Assembly (NCBI GenBank): GCA_010909165.1
Contig: MU008155.1
Location: 1,736,001-1,800,000, forward strand
Direction of reading: 5' to 3'
Source: Anthoceros angustus
Lineage: Eukaryota > Streptophyta > Anthocerotopsida > Anthocerotales > Anthocerotaceae
DNA: 64,000 nucleotides
In this document: piece after piece, positions 1-12,190 of the stretch
Layout: each line of letters begins with the position of its first letter
Position numbering within the stretch: the stretch's first letter is position 1
Translations under genes and position numbers: made by a program
The notes under the pieces: model-generated
What the model saw: the letters and a program-made list of their open reading frames with translations, nothing else
The model's database searches: none
Told to the model about the DNA's origin: nothing

Positions 1-91
1 CCTATCTGTTCACATTCCTGCTGGAAGCCAACTTCTAGCTGCCTAGAGAGAGGTTGCGAATTAGGCTTCGGTTTAACAAAGGTCGACCGTT

Positions 92-1721
<1,630 letters not shown>

Positions 1722-2166
1722 GAGAAGACCGATCATGAGGACCTGTACATACATTCGGAAATAGGTAGACAAGATGTGGTTCTACATTTGATAGTAGACA
1801 TTTGCCTACCAGCATGCATCTACCAACCAGTGTGCTTAAGTGTCTTCACCACATTCTTTCAATAACACGCCACAGAAATACGTAACGGTGGGCTGGTAAC
1901 AGACCTACCACAGTGCATCTCTGTCTCCCAATACATAACATTCTGTCAAGAACAGGTTTCTTCCTGCGAAACGTTTGATCCCGTTTCCAGTGGCCTTGTG
2001 TGCTTCGATGCATCTCCGAGACTGCAATTGTTCTCACATGAAATGTAGCTCTCACAGGGGAAGGAATCCGCAACTGGAGCTATCTCAAGTGACGGAGCGC
2101 GAAGATGCCGAAGGGAGTGCGGCAAGAAAAAGTTGCTAAATGAAGGCCCGCTGAGCTGCAGCAGCC
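1722..2166. other. Intergenic, COQ5 3' flank and NSUN 5' flank
   Basis: This 445 bp stretch lies between two genes on the same strand. It should hold the COQ5 3' UTR and the promoter and 5' UTR of the next gene. I see no coding signal, repeat or clear poly(A) motif. Confidence 0.5.
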
Positions 2167-3576
2167 ATGGGCCTGTGGAGCATCAGGCCAGCTGGGATTG
2201 CCCTTCCCACGGGGTATGCTCAGAGGCTAGCCCTGCCAGGGGTTGTGGTGGAGAAGAGATGCGGGATGTGGGCACACCAGCCTGGAGGCACAGCAGCGCC
2301 ATGCGAGGAGGAGGCAGGGGCAGGGGCAGAGACACAAGGGAGTGGAGGCAGGCCCGGGAAGCCGCTCTCCAGGACCAAGATGAAGTTGCTGAGGCGGAAG
2401 GAGCAGGAGACTGAGAGAAAGGCTGCGGTGGTGGAGTCCTTCTTCTCCTTCTACCGGGAGCAGTACAGGGATCGGTGGCTCTCGCTTCAGCCCGCTCTGG
2501 AACGCGATGTGCAGTCTTCCTGCATGCTCAATCGCTTCGCGGATCCGCAGTCGTGTGCCGAGCTGCTGTCATCCATGCCCGGCCTAGTGCAGCTCCAGTT
2601 TCTCAATATCCCAGTGTACGCGGCACCCGCCAGGTTCCCCCAGCCAGGGAAGGACGCGGGAGATGTGTGGTCGTACTACCTGCTGGACGCCGCCTCGGTG
2701 CTGGCAACTCAAGCTCTGCAGCTGAACGGCGGAGACCGGGTGCTGGATATGTGCGCGGCGCCTGGCGGGAAGTCCCTGGCTATTTTGCAGCAGCTGGATT
2801 TGCCCAGCGGGTCCCTCACTGCCAACGAGCCCTCGGAGGACCGGCGGAGGAGGCTTTTGAAGGTTGGTTGTGGCATGCTTTCATGCTTCATGTCTTGCAA
2901 GAACTCCGAGGTGGTGGTGGTGTGACGAGCAGGTCATCCGGGACTACGTACCGCAAGAGTTCCGTCACTGTGTTCGAGTTACTTCCCGAGATGGCACCAG
3001 GTGGTTGGCACGAGAGCTCTATGACAAAGTACGTGCACATGCAACCGGTGTCATGTTGGCGGAAGTGGTTCCAGTTCTGTAAATGTTGTCGCCTTGTGGC
3101 TGCTGAGCATGCTGACCTGAAAAATCCAGATTCTTGTCGATGCACCTTGCTCCTCAGAGCGGCACCTCATCCACGACGAGCACGAACTCCAGCAGTGGAC
3201 GCCTCGCCGATCAGCTACCCTATCAACAAGGCAGTATGCGCTCTTGACTGCAGCCCTGAGAAGTGTCCATGTCAGTGGCATCGTGGTGTACTCTACTTGC
3301 TCCATATGCCATTTGGAAAACGATGGTGTCATCTCAAAGGTACAACGACGCAGCACTCTGTCTGCCTTCCGTGCCGTTTCTGCTGGGTTCGTCGTTGATG
3401 GGTCCCTCGCTGGCCTTGTCCTCGTGCAGGCTGTGAGAAAATCCAAAGTCCAGTTCGAAGTCGTGCGGCAAACCTGGCCTATCGGCGAGAGAACAGAACA
3501 CGGCTGGATTGTCCTGCCGGACGTGGCCCAAGGCTGGGGACCCCTCTACTTCTCTGTGCTAAGAAGATTATCTTAG
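2167..3576 (+). CDS. NOL1/NOP2/Sun-family RNA cytosine-C5 methyltransferase, NSUN3/NSUN4-like (4 exons)
   Basis: This is an m5C RNA methyltransferase whose substrate is probably rRNA or tRNA. Exons 2167-2862, 2933-3028, 3130-3339 and 3430-3576 join in one frame of 382 aa. The SAM-binding motif I MCAAPGGKS lies near residue 195. Motif IV (DAPCSSE, near 269) and motif VI (YSTCS, near 318) carry the two cysteines that release and attack the target base. The C-terminus ends in the family's GWGPLYF block. The first ~70 residues are Gly/Ala/Arg-rich and not conserved, so an organelle transit peptide is possible; NSUN4-type enzymes act on mitochondrial rRNA in animals. The 70-101 bp introns match the neighbouring genes. 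Both catalytic cysteines are present, so activity is expected. Which NSUN subfamily it belongs to is inferred. Confidence 0.9.
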
Positions 3577-4485
3577 GCCTGGCGTACCCGGGTCGCTACG
3601 TGAACCCCTCTTATTCCTGGAGTACCCCTCCACGGTAACCCCAGAAGGACAAAACCGACTCAATCTTTCTGCTCCTTGATTTTTTTGCTCGTTTGAAGCC
3701 CGGGAACACGTCAGGAAAGTATGCTGAGGGCCTACTGGCCATGTTCATTCTTACTCGAAAAAAAACAGTACCATGGATCGGCTTCACCACGAGGAAGCAG
3801 ATGCACATGCTTTCTTTCATAACCAACTGAATGCAAGGCACAAGAACGTTAAATGCCTATTTTTGTGAGTATTTGTGCACCCTATCTAAGGTGCTACGAG
3901 TGAAACTATGGTCGGCTCTGCCGTGTCCTCTGACCATGTAAGAGAGGTGGGCTTCGTAGTCGATCTCTCTCTACCCTACCTCAAGCACTTGTTCCTTGCT
4001 AGTGGCTGGTGTGGTTATAGTCACCAGCGGCTACCATACCAGCTTACCCAAATCTGCTATGTTGACGACACCTAGTGATTACTAAGTTAGTTACAGGCTG
4101 GTTTTTCTAAGAGCTCAAGACTACCATATACTTAACTGCAAACAAAAAATTGCACGTTACGACAAGACCGGAGGTGACGCAAAGCACGGTCTTGGAGTCG
4201 TTTCCTTGGGGCGAGCCGGTGGGACTACCAAGTCGTCCCTTGTGCACTGGACTTGGTCGAAAACGGGGAGAAAATCGTTGGCTTAAATGATGATACAAAT
4301 GTAAACGGCTGAAATCGTGCCTAATGTGTGTTCCCACAAAGCTCAAGCAGAAGAATTAGATGTACCTACGGTGGAAGTCCTTCCCACCAAGGCCAGCAAG
4401 AGACGAAAAACTGCGTAATCACCACCGCCTCAACAGAGAAGGCGAATTCATTAGCTTCCGATACGAAAACTTTGCGGTAATGCAC
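3577..4485. other. Convergent intergenic region
   Basis: These 900 bp lie between the stop of the NSUN gene (+) and the stop of neurochondrin (-), so both 3' UTRs fall here. I see no conserved open frame, RNA gene or repeat. Confidence 0.5.
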
Positions 4486-7400
4486 TTAGTCGCGAATCAA
4501 GCTTGCCAGCAGTAACTGCACCCCTGGCTTCGTTGTGTCAAACTCCCTTCCCACATTCCTACTCAGGCAACACAAGCGGCCGATGGGATGACCGGGCACA
4601 CATAAGAAATTCCGGTCACGGCGAGCTTCACAGTAGAACTTAGAACACAGTGGAAACGACGTGCTGGGACCAACCTTGCTGCGATGTGAGACTGAACAAC
4701 GGGAGATGAAAGTAGAATATGCTTCAATGATGGGTACCGATCTAAACACGATGCACAACCTGGAAGCATCCCATCTCAATCAACATGGGGTCAGCACTCT
4801 GGCAATTCACTGCCTCGCTGATGCCAGTAGTACACGGAGTGCAACAGACCCACCTGAAACAGTGATGTCCCACAGGTCTTCGTCATCTGGTGATTCTGAC
4901 GTATCTTCAGCCTAAAACGCCGCGAGCAAGTCAGACTGACGTGAAAAACTGCTCCGAACAAGCACAAATCACAGGCAGTAAGAAGCTCACCCTCACGCTG
5001 GCTTCTACGTTGAGAGCTATCAACTTGATCACAGCATTGAAAGTATCAGCTCCGAGTTTCTTTAGGAGGTCATCTTCACTTGTCAGATCAAGCACCAGGG
5101 ACGACAGAGTTCCTGCCAATGCGTTCTCCATCCTTGATGCTCCCCGACCTGACCATTGCAAATCGGCAAAGAAGTGTATTACACTGGTGAAGATTTGAGG
5201 AGCCTTGTATTTGTTCCATGGACTCGAATACGAGAGTATGCGAACCTACCTGTCCAAGAAGCCATTGTCGACAGGACTGGAAAAAAATCCTGAGATTCTA
5301 GCTGAACAGGTACTTCACTCTTCTGCAGCTCCAGGAGTGGCCTTATAAAACTCAGTTCAGATGATAGGATGATAGGCTATGTGTGAGTTTGCGTTCTGCA
5401 TCATAAGTGGGTTACCTTCACGAAAAGATTCAGGAGCACGTCGGAAGCTCCCACAATGATCCCTGCTGGAGCATTGTCCAAATCGTCCACAGCTGTTTGC
5501 AGGAAACCGACAATCTGGACGAACACCCAAACCTTTTATGAACCACTCTATGGACACCACTCAGCATGCAAACACCAAACAGATACCGCCTCCACAGACT
5601 CCAACCTGCTTGTGTGCCGCACAGGATAACAGAGCAGTACATCCATCAACGTCCATTGTCATTAAAGACAAGGAGGGTAGCATAAAACTGACGGCATGGA
5701 TCGGCCTGAAGGATTATAGAAATATGGGGTTAGCATCCTTAACAAACGTGTCGTTTTACTACACGTGCAGAGTGGCTACAATGGTCCAATGGTCAGAATA
5801 TAGGGTCACAATCGACAGAGAGAGCACTTACCTTTCTTCACCTTCAGTGGTGACAGACAGCAAGTAACCGAGAAGCCGAAGCACGCGTTGATTATGTGCA
5901 GCTGGAGCCTCACCCAAGTACCTGCCACAGAGAACATGCCACATTCCTTAGTGCAATAGTATTAGCCACGAAGAGGAAGGTCAAGATGTGTCGTGTACGT
6001 TTTCGATGGCCTAAAAAGTTTACAGACCTGCCCAGCAGACGTACGGAGGCCAGAAGGATATCTCCACGAGTAAGACCGTGCTCCTAAGCAAGAAAAACTA
6101 GACATTAGATCTGAGAATCATGCAGACGAATATTAGGTGCGTGAATCCGAAAAAATTAGCAAAGATCATTCAAGCACCTGTGCACTCTCTAGCAGCTCAA
6201 TGACCACGCCCACAATGTCATTGACGCTTGTGAAGGTTTTCTCCAGCAAGCTCTCACTCATCTGGCTATCGTCAGCTGTTCCGCACCAACAATCAGTGAG
6301 CCAGCTAACCGGTGTTCCTTTGGCAGCTATCCAACCACGCAAATAGAAATGCAAGGAGCTTTGGCTTCCAAATCACAGCAGACCTGCTTCTTCAGAGATC
6401 ATGGTGACTACACGTTCAAGCAGAGCATAGTATGTAGCGAGTGCATGCAACTTCTGAGCAACTTCAGGGGTATGCTGGGAAACGTTTTCTCCTGATGCAA
6501 ACAATGTCTGAGCAACATCGTGGAGCATTGACTGTGTTTCAACCCTCAAGGCCTCAACAACTATGCGGAAAAACCTGAAATACAACCTTGGTAAGATGCA
6601 AATACAACATCGATGAAATGCGTCCAAGATCAATATTTCTCACAGGAGTTCAGCATAACAAACCTGAACCGTGGAGCCGGTTTTGCCTCTTGTGGCAGAG
6701 TCATCGGGCCCAACAACCAATCATCACCTACAATTTCTACAATAGCCTCCACCAGCTCCAGGCATGCTTGTTTATGCTCTGCAACTGAAATCCACACACC
6801 TTTCAATTCGTTTCTCTGTAGATAGGAATGGTGGTCACCAGACAAGAAAGTTGAACAGAAGATCCATGGAAACGAATGTAGTGACACGAGTGGATTACCT
6901 ACACGACTCTGTAAAATGTGTCCAAGGCCTGAGCGGGCATCCTTTGTCCATTCGGCCTGAGGTTGGAATTGAGGTGTTGACAGCCCAAACATCTGACAGC
7001 CAAAGAAGAAAGTTCAGCACAACCAGGTGATTAATAAGTGGAGGACACATGGTGTAGCTTCCAGACACAGGAACACCGCACACAATCTTAGCACCAAAGT
7101 TTAGACTGTTAGAATGAAAATTTACAAGAATATCGGAGGAAAGAAGAATCCGAAGGAGACTCAAAGCCTCAAATTTGCGAAGATCTTGCTGAGAGGCAAG
7201 CTGCTTAGCGACATAAGGCACCTGAACCACCAAACAGTTGAGATAGTTCTTGAACAGTACAGCACGCTGAAGTTCCAACTTTACCACCACAATGCACAAG
7301 GCAAGAGCCAGATAAAGTAGTAAAATTGTTGCCTACCACTGGAACCAATTCTGCACCGTGTGTAGCTATCTCAGCTTTGTTTGGGTGAGACTGAAGCAAG

Positions 7401-8556
7401 AACGACAGGAGAGACATTGCCACCTGCACCCAAGAAGCATCTGACATGCCGAGATTTGGTTTTTAGAATCCAAAACTTGCCATGAACAAGTTGAAGATCG
7501 ATTGAAAATGAGATAGATAAGATGGAATACCTGAGGGCTCACAAAGGATCTTTGCAACTGAAAGCCATGCCTGGGCTTCATAAACTGCCACGCGTCCTCT
7601 TTCCGAGGCTCCTGCTATTGAAAGAAGACACTCACAGCAGTCCCCAAATGCTGCCTCATAGTCCCTGGAAGCACTGACGTTCAATACTTTTCACGCACAC
7701 ACAGCAGCAGACCCAATGGAGATTTAGAAGGTAAGTACATTGCGGGAACTCTGAACAACCAACTCAAGCAAACAGGACGAAATGAAGATGCCTTCTTCAT
7801 GGCTCGGGACATACTTCTTGCCCAAAGTTTGAACTAAGACTGGCACTTTATCCAAAAAGTCATCCGCTGAAGCAAGGCCAGGCAACCTACTAAATGCTGC
7901 AAGCACAGTCAGGGCGAGCTGCATGTAACCCTGCTGCTGCCCTAGGTCCTCACTGGCATGCTTAGTCTCTGTTGTTCCTGAGCAATAGAAATTGAGAGAT
8001 GGCAAAACTTCAGCACCTCAGCCACATCAAATTCTCCAAAAAACGAACCGATCCAAGCACGAAAACGAGCATCAGTCAGCGATTCAGGAAGAGATTAGAC
8101 CGGTTTTGATAAGTCGGTTTATAAATTGCATCCCAACGGCATCAAACAGTTGGCGAATGGCTTCTGCATCATTCCCCGAAACAAATTTCGTTGCCAGAAG
8201 TAGCCCAACCAAGCGCTTCTCATCGGTCCCTCCCTGGAGCAGCTTAACGCATTCCTCCAAGCTTCCAGCCTGCTTCTACAGCGGTGCATGAGCACGAACT
8301 CCCTCTCACCATACGTGAGCAAAACCCACACAGAACCCAAGCAGCCCAGAGAGGCATCGAAAGCTGGAATTGGCCGCAGCTCAGAGACACAGACGAGCCA
8401 ACAGCAGCGGTAAAGTACAACCCACACTCCCAACAACTCCTCGGCTCAATAAAAGATGCACAAGCGCCACACCAAAACCCAGGAAAGGGGCAGGGCAGCA
8501 GAAACAATGTCCTGCAGCAACGCCATCACGGTAACTGCCAAAGGCACGCTTACCAT
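4486..8556 (-). CDS. Neurochondrin-family protein (about 15 exons)
   Basis: This is a homologue of neurochondrin, an all-helical armadillo-like protein found in animals and plants; its plant role is poorly defined. Coding blocks read on the minus strand at about 8275-8108 (SLEECVKLLQGG), 7946-7735 (YMQLALTVLAAFSRLPG), 7681-7534, 7448-7336, 7241-7110, 6970-6920, 6790-6660, 6580-6385, 6087-6014, 5925-5850 (HNQRVLRLLGYLLSVTTE), 5695-5588 (LPSLSLMTMDVDGCTAL), 5530-5421, 5338-5262, 5161-4960, 4910-4862 (DDEDLWDITVSG), 4769-4660 and 4563-4486. Their order matches the family from N- to C-terminus. Splice sites are approximate. The start is uncertain: an ATG at 8556-8554 followed directly by gtaagcg could be a one-codon coding first exon. 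No disabling change was seen in the conserved blocks. Confidence 0.85.
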
Positions 8557-8951
8557 GGCTGCACCTCGCTAACGTTCGGTCACCTGCAGCTCATCCGTGT
8601 ACCAAGTCGGGAAGCCCAGCTCCTTGTGCTATCGCCAGCACCCAATTCCCCAGGAACAAAGAGACTGTAGCAGAATGGGGAACGGGCGGCCACAGATCAC
8701 GTGACCAGAAGAAGAGAATCGGCTGACAACACACACTGTCCGCCGGGCATGACACAATCCCATCAAGGAACAGCTTACTGTCTTAATACTCTAAGTGAAA
8801 CTTAAAAGCCCGGTTGTGGGTAAATCAGCGTCGTGGGCCATTGCTGTAGGGAAGTCTGCCACTGCCGTCAGGCATTTCAGAGCGTGGGCAGCGGAAGCTC
8901 GGGACTCACAATTTCGTGTTGGGTCCTGGGCGGAATTTGTACATCCCCGGC
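8557..8951. promoter_or_regulatory. Divergent promoter region, neurochondrin / methyltransferase
   Basis: Two head-to-head genes leave at most 395 bp for two promoters and two 5' UTRs. This suggests a shared or compact bidirectional promoter. I did not recognise a TATA box or a named element, so the call rests on geometry alone. Confidence 0.35.
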
Positions 8952-9815
8952 ATGGCCCGGGGATCGAGAAGGGCAGGGTGGCTGTGGGTGTGGGACGTCT
9001 ACGGGTTGGAGAACGGGTGGCTGGTGTTCAGCTTGCTGGTGCAAGGAGGGGTGCTGGGAATTTCCGCCTCTGTGCTGGTGCGCTATTTCGCGCGGCTGGC
9101 GCTGGTCCTGACGGCTTCCCTCCCGCTCCTGCCTCTCCAGCTATGGAGTCTGGTGCTGGGCTTTGCTGTGGCCATGACGGGCCTCCTGGCCGTGTGCTGC
9201 CTGGTCTCAGCTGCCAACCTGCTCTGCTCGGATGTGATGGTGTGTTACGAGACCTCCCATCGGATGCTGGAGCTGGTGGAGGACTGGTCCAAGATCGACA
9301 AGGTGCTGGACGTTGGGTGCGGCCGGGGCATGCTTCTCAATGCGGTTGCGGAGAAGCTCAAGAAGGAGGGAGGCGGCGGGAGGGTGGTCGGAGTTGATCT
9401 CTGGTTGCCCGACAGCAGCAAGCCCCGGAGAAGCATGGCCGACACTCTCAAGACGACCAGCAGGGAAGGGACCCAGGTGTTCGTCACCTGCAAGACCGGG
9501 GATCCCCGGCATCTGCCCTTCGACGATGCCTATTTCGATCTTGTGGTGTCGGCGCTGTGCTTGCACACCTTGGGCAGGGACATATTCGGGACCAGCGGGG
9601 CCAAAGAGGCCGCAGCCGCCGAGAGGTCCAAGGGACTCCTTGAGATTGTGCGGGTCCTGAAACCTGGTGGGCATGCCATCATCTGGGATCTGCACCACCT
9701 GCAAGAGTATAGGAAGAAACTTGAAGAGCTGGGAATGCAGCACATTCAGGTTTCTGAAGTCATCACCGCTTACATGGTTCCCACGCACGTCATCTGTGTG
9801 ACCAAGCCCAGTTAG
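8952..9815 (+). CDS. Membrane-anchored class I SAM-dependent methyltransferase (single exon)
   Basis: One uninterrupted frame of 287 aa. Residues ~15-75 form two or three hydrophobic helices (LVFSLLVQGGVLGISASVLV, then a long Leu/Val/Ala stretch), so the enzyme should be membrane-embedded with the catalytic domain behind it. The Rossmann domain starts near residue 118 with VLDVGCGRG (motif I), then VVGVDLW (motif II acidic residue), LPFDDAYFDLVVSAL (motif IV) and IVRVLKPGGHAIIWDL (motif VI). It resembles bacterial and plant methyltransferase-11 proteins with an N-terminal membrane anchor; I cannot name the substrate. The ATG at 8952 gives MARGSRRAGW. An in-frame ATG at 8916 would add 12 residues. 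Lack of introns contrasts with its neighbours. Confidence 0.8.
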   Translation: MARGSRRAGWLWVWDVYGLENGWLVFSLLVQGGVLGISASVLVRYFARLALVLTASLPLLPLQLWSLVLGFAVAMTGLLAVCCLVSAANLLCSDVMVCYETSHRMLELVEDWSKIDKVLDVGCGRGMLLNAVAEKLKKEGGGGRVVGVDLWLPDSSKPRRSMADTLKTTSREGTQVFVTCKTGDPRHLPFDDAYFDLVVSALCLHTLGRDIFGTSGAKEAAAAERSKGLLEIVRVLKPGGHAIIWDLHHLQEYRKKLEELGMQHIQVSEVITAYMVPTHVICVTKPS

Positions 9816-10297
9816 AGCAAATGCTTCCAAACGCGTTATGCGCCTTCTTCTTCATTGTTCATGTTTGGCAGACCTGGTAGGGCGATTAAGCATGATAAGT
9901 CCTTAACCTAGATTAGGATTACCGTCACTTCGGAGGACGCACGCTCAAAACTGGCAGCCTTGTACATCATGCTAAAATTCTCTTTAGATAAAAATATGTA
10001 TGGATCATAGCTATATAGGTAGTGTGTGCTACTCTCCTTTTTCCCTTCAATGAGATAGGCAAGACTACATTTATGAAAGTCTGCGAGCTGTTTTGTAAAC
10101 ACACTTTATGTTTAACTGAGCATACTCTCATTATCATCAAGAGTATGCATGTTACTTACTATCATATGAAATTACACATAAGAACCTTATTTTTTAATAT
10201 TTTAAGTTTTAAAATTTAAATATTTTTAAAAAATGATTATAAAAAATTGTTGATTGGGACACCTCCCTACATGGGACCTCAAAAGCCTCTCTCATAT
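9816..10297. other. AT-rich intergenic DNA
   Basis: From ~9880 the base composition drops sharply to AT-rich with A/T runs, and no gene is visible. It separates the first gene island from the repeat province. Confidence 0.5.
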
Positions 10298-10318
10298 ACT
10301 GTACCCCGAGGGGTGATT
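10298..10318 (+). repeat. Left arm of outer 21 bp inverted repeat
   Basis: ACTGTACCCCGAGGGGTGATT here matches the reverse complement of 24857-24877 at 20 of 21 positions. Both arms are followed inward by AT-rich DNA containing AATGCCGAA. It may be the end of a DNA transposon or MITE. Part of the word (CCCCGAGGGG) is nearly self-complementary, which weakens the orientation argument. Confidence 0.5.
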
Positions 10319-10687
10319 TGAGAGGGTAATGCCGAAATAATTATTTTTTGAAAAATATAAGGTTCAACATAAATATTTATATTTTCAAAATTTATAAAAA
10401 AAACTAATTTTATCAAATTTCAATATTTATTAGAATACATAGTTATCTAAATACAACTAATAGATATGTGTAGTATGGCATACCAAAGAGGACAGAGGGG
10501 ACGGACATTTTTTTTCTTCCGCAAAACTTTTGGTGTCCGGTTTGGTAACCCGACCAAAATGGGGTAGCCAAAGGGGACTCACCAAAGCGGCCACTTGGGT
10601 CACGAAGATAGAAAGGGAACTTTCTTTTTCCCCGCACTCACTGGTTTTTCTCGCACGGATGAAGAATTTTTTCCCAGCAGCGCATTC

Positions 10688-10756
10688 CACTTTTAGGGTG
10701 CGGTAGGTGGCCTATGCCACACCCACTTTTAGGGTGCGGTGGCACCTATGCCACCT
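10688..10756 (+). repeat. Two-copy ~37 bp tandem repeat inside the TIR element
   Basis: The phrase CACTTTTAGGGTGCGGT followed by a CCTATGCCAC block occurs twice in tandem. It lies in the subterminal region of the TIR element, where many DNA transposons hold transposase-binding repeats. Confidence 0.6.
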
Positions 10757-10829
10757 GCCCGTTTTAGGTTCATGTCCTAAGAGATTGGAGCAGATGGTTT
10801 AGGCGCGAGAAGCACCGATTTGGCTCGCC

Positions 10830-11450
10830 ACCACGCATGCACGCGGGGCGATCGGGGCCGTGCACACGGACGGGGCGGAGGGGCGAGGTCCGAGGCGGGC
10901 AGGCGACGAGGTGCGAGGCGGGCGGCGGCGAGTGCAGGCGGCAGGCGGGCGGCGAGTGCAGGCGGCGGCGCCTCAGCGGCGGCGCCTCATTGTGGGGCGC
11001 GGCACAGCAGTGTAGTGGCGAGCCCACCGCCACTGACGCGGGCGGGCGAGGCGGGCGAGGCGGGCGGGTGGGGGTTTCGGGATCAGCGAGAAGGGCGGGC
11101 TGCTCGGGCAAGGCACGGGGCGGAGGAGGAGGCAGGTGGGCGAGGGACGGAGGCGGCAGGCAAAGTAGACGAGGGATCGAGGCGGGCGGGCGGCGGCAGG
11201 CGGGCCGAGGGACGACGCTGGGCAAAGGGCCTTCCTCCGGGTGACGGACGGAGGCGGCCACCGCAAGGAGAGGCGGGCAAGGAGAGGCGGGCGAGGCGGG
11301 CAAGGCGGGGCCGGGAGGCGGAGGAAGGCGGCGGCGGGCGAGGCGGGGCAAGGCGGGCGGGGCGCGCGAGGCGCGGCAACGGAGGCGGGCGTGGCGAGAC
11401 CTCGGGCGGGGCGCGCGAGGCGGAGGAGGCAGCCAATCCCCTCCCCATCC
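10830..11450 (+). repeat. G-rich GGCGGGCGA-type low-complexity tract
   Basis: Short degenerate units of the form GGCGGGCGAGGCGGG repeat for ~600 bp, purine- and G-rich on the plus strand. Several windows, such as 11038-11072, hold four or more G3 runs within 30 bases and so could fold as G-quadruplexes. Overlapping open frames here come from base composition (Arg/Gly or Pro/Ala strings) and are not called as genes. Confidence 0.7.
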
Positions 11451-11699
11451 TTGCACCAAGCCGCAACTAACCTCGCCCTCATTCCTTCCCCCATGGTGAT
11501 GCCGAATTGTTTGATGCTCATTTCTTTGCAACGGCCGACACGCAGATGGGCCTGTGCCACCGCAGTATTATTGTAGGCTTCCTTTGTGGGCGGGATGGCG
11601 AGCCGCCCACCCTCTCCTCCTCACATGCCGCAGCGCAGCCTGCAGCCCACCACGTGTGGGGCAAGAAGGAGGAGGGTTCCACGATCTCCTCCGAGCTCA

Positions 11700-12190
11700 C
11701 CCGATCCTAATATGTGGAGTGAGTTGTTTTAGTCTTATGACCCCAAGAAGCCAATGCATCCTTTGTCCCACGAGGAGCTTGATGCGCTTTTGCAAAGATG
11801 CGGAGGACCACAACGACCTCATCCGCCACATAGAGAACTACCCTTGACTTCAAGTTCTTTTCGAGCCGAGGAACGTGGTCGTGTATTTGACCGGACTCGA
11901 CTTTATCATGAGAGTGCCTTCCGGAAGCGCACTATTTCATGCATACCCATTTTGATGGGTGGCCATTGGGTCCTAACGATCCGCGAGGCCTCGCGGTCCA
12001 AGCACCCGAGTCACCGGAGGACTTCGTGGATGGCCAAGTTTCACTCCGACGGCTTGACTCCAGTGCACGGCCGGCCTCGACGCTTATCGCCTCCCGGATT
12101 TCATCTCAACGCCTTCTACGAATTGGACGACGCCAACCATGTCTTGTGGGAGGAGATGAACGACCTCTACATCATCGAGGCGTGATCATG
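11700..12190 (+). pseudogene. Frame-broken coding-like fragment, possibly plant mobile domain-like
   Basis: Translation gives sensible peptide stretches that switch frame: SYDPKKPMHPLSHEELDALL (about 11738 on), then DHNDLIRHIENY, then FEPRNVVVYLTGLDFIMRVP (about 11860-11920). The LTGL..-VPSG pattern recalls the plant mobile domain that transposons have spread in plants, but the match is short and from memory. Stops and frameshifts separate the pieces, so it is at best a relic of a captured or resident element gene. Confidence 0.25.

Noticed and set aside
10471-10480. CACTA (En/Spm) identity for the TIR element
   Set aside because: The right end can be read as CACTATGG, but the left end reads TAGTATGG and no 3 bp duplication fits; the 6 bp GTGTAG duplication adjoining TATGGC fits both sides.
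10770-11560. Overlapping 195-253 codon frames on both strands
   Set aside because: Produced by GGCGGGCGA-type low-complexity DNA; residues are nearly all Arg/Gly/Ala or Pro/Ala/Leu.
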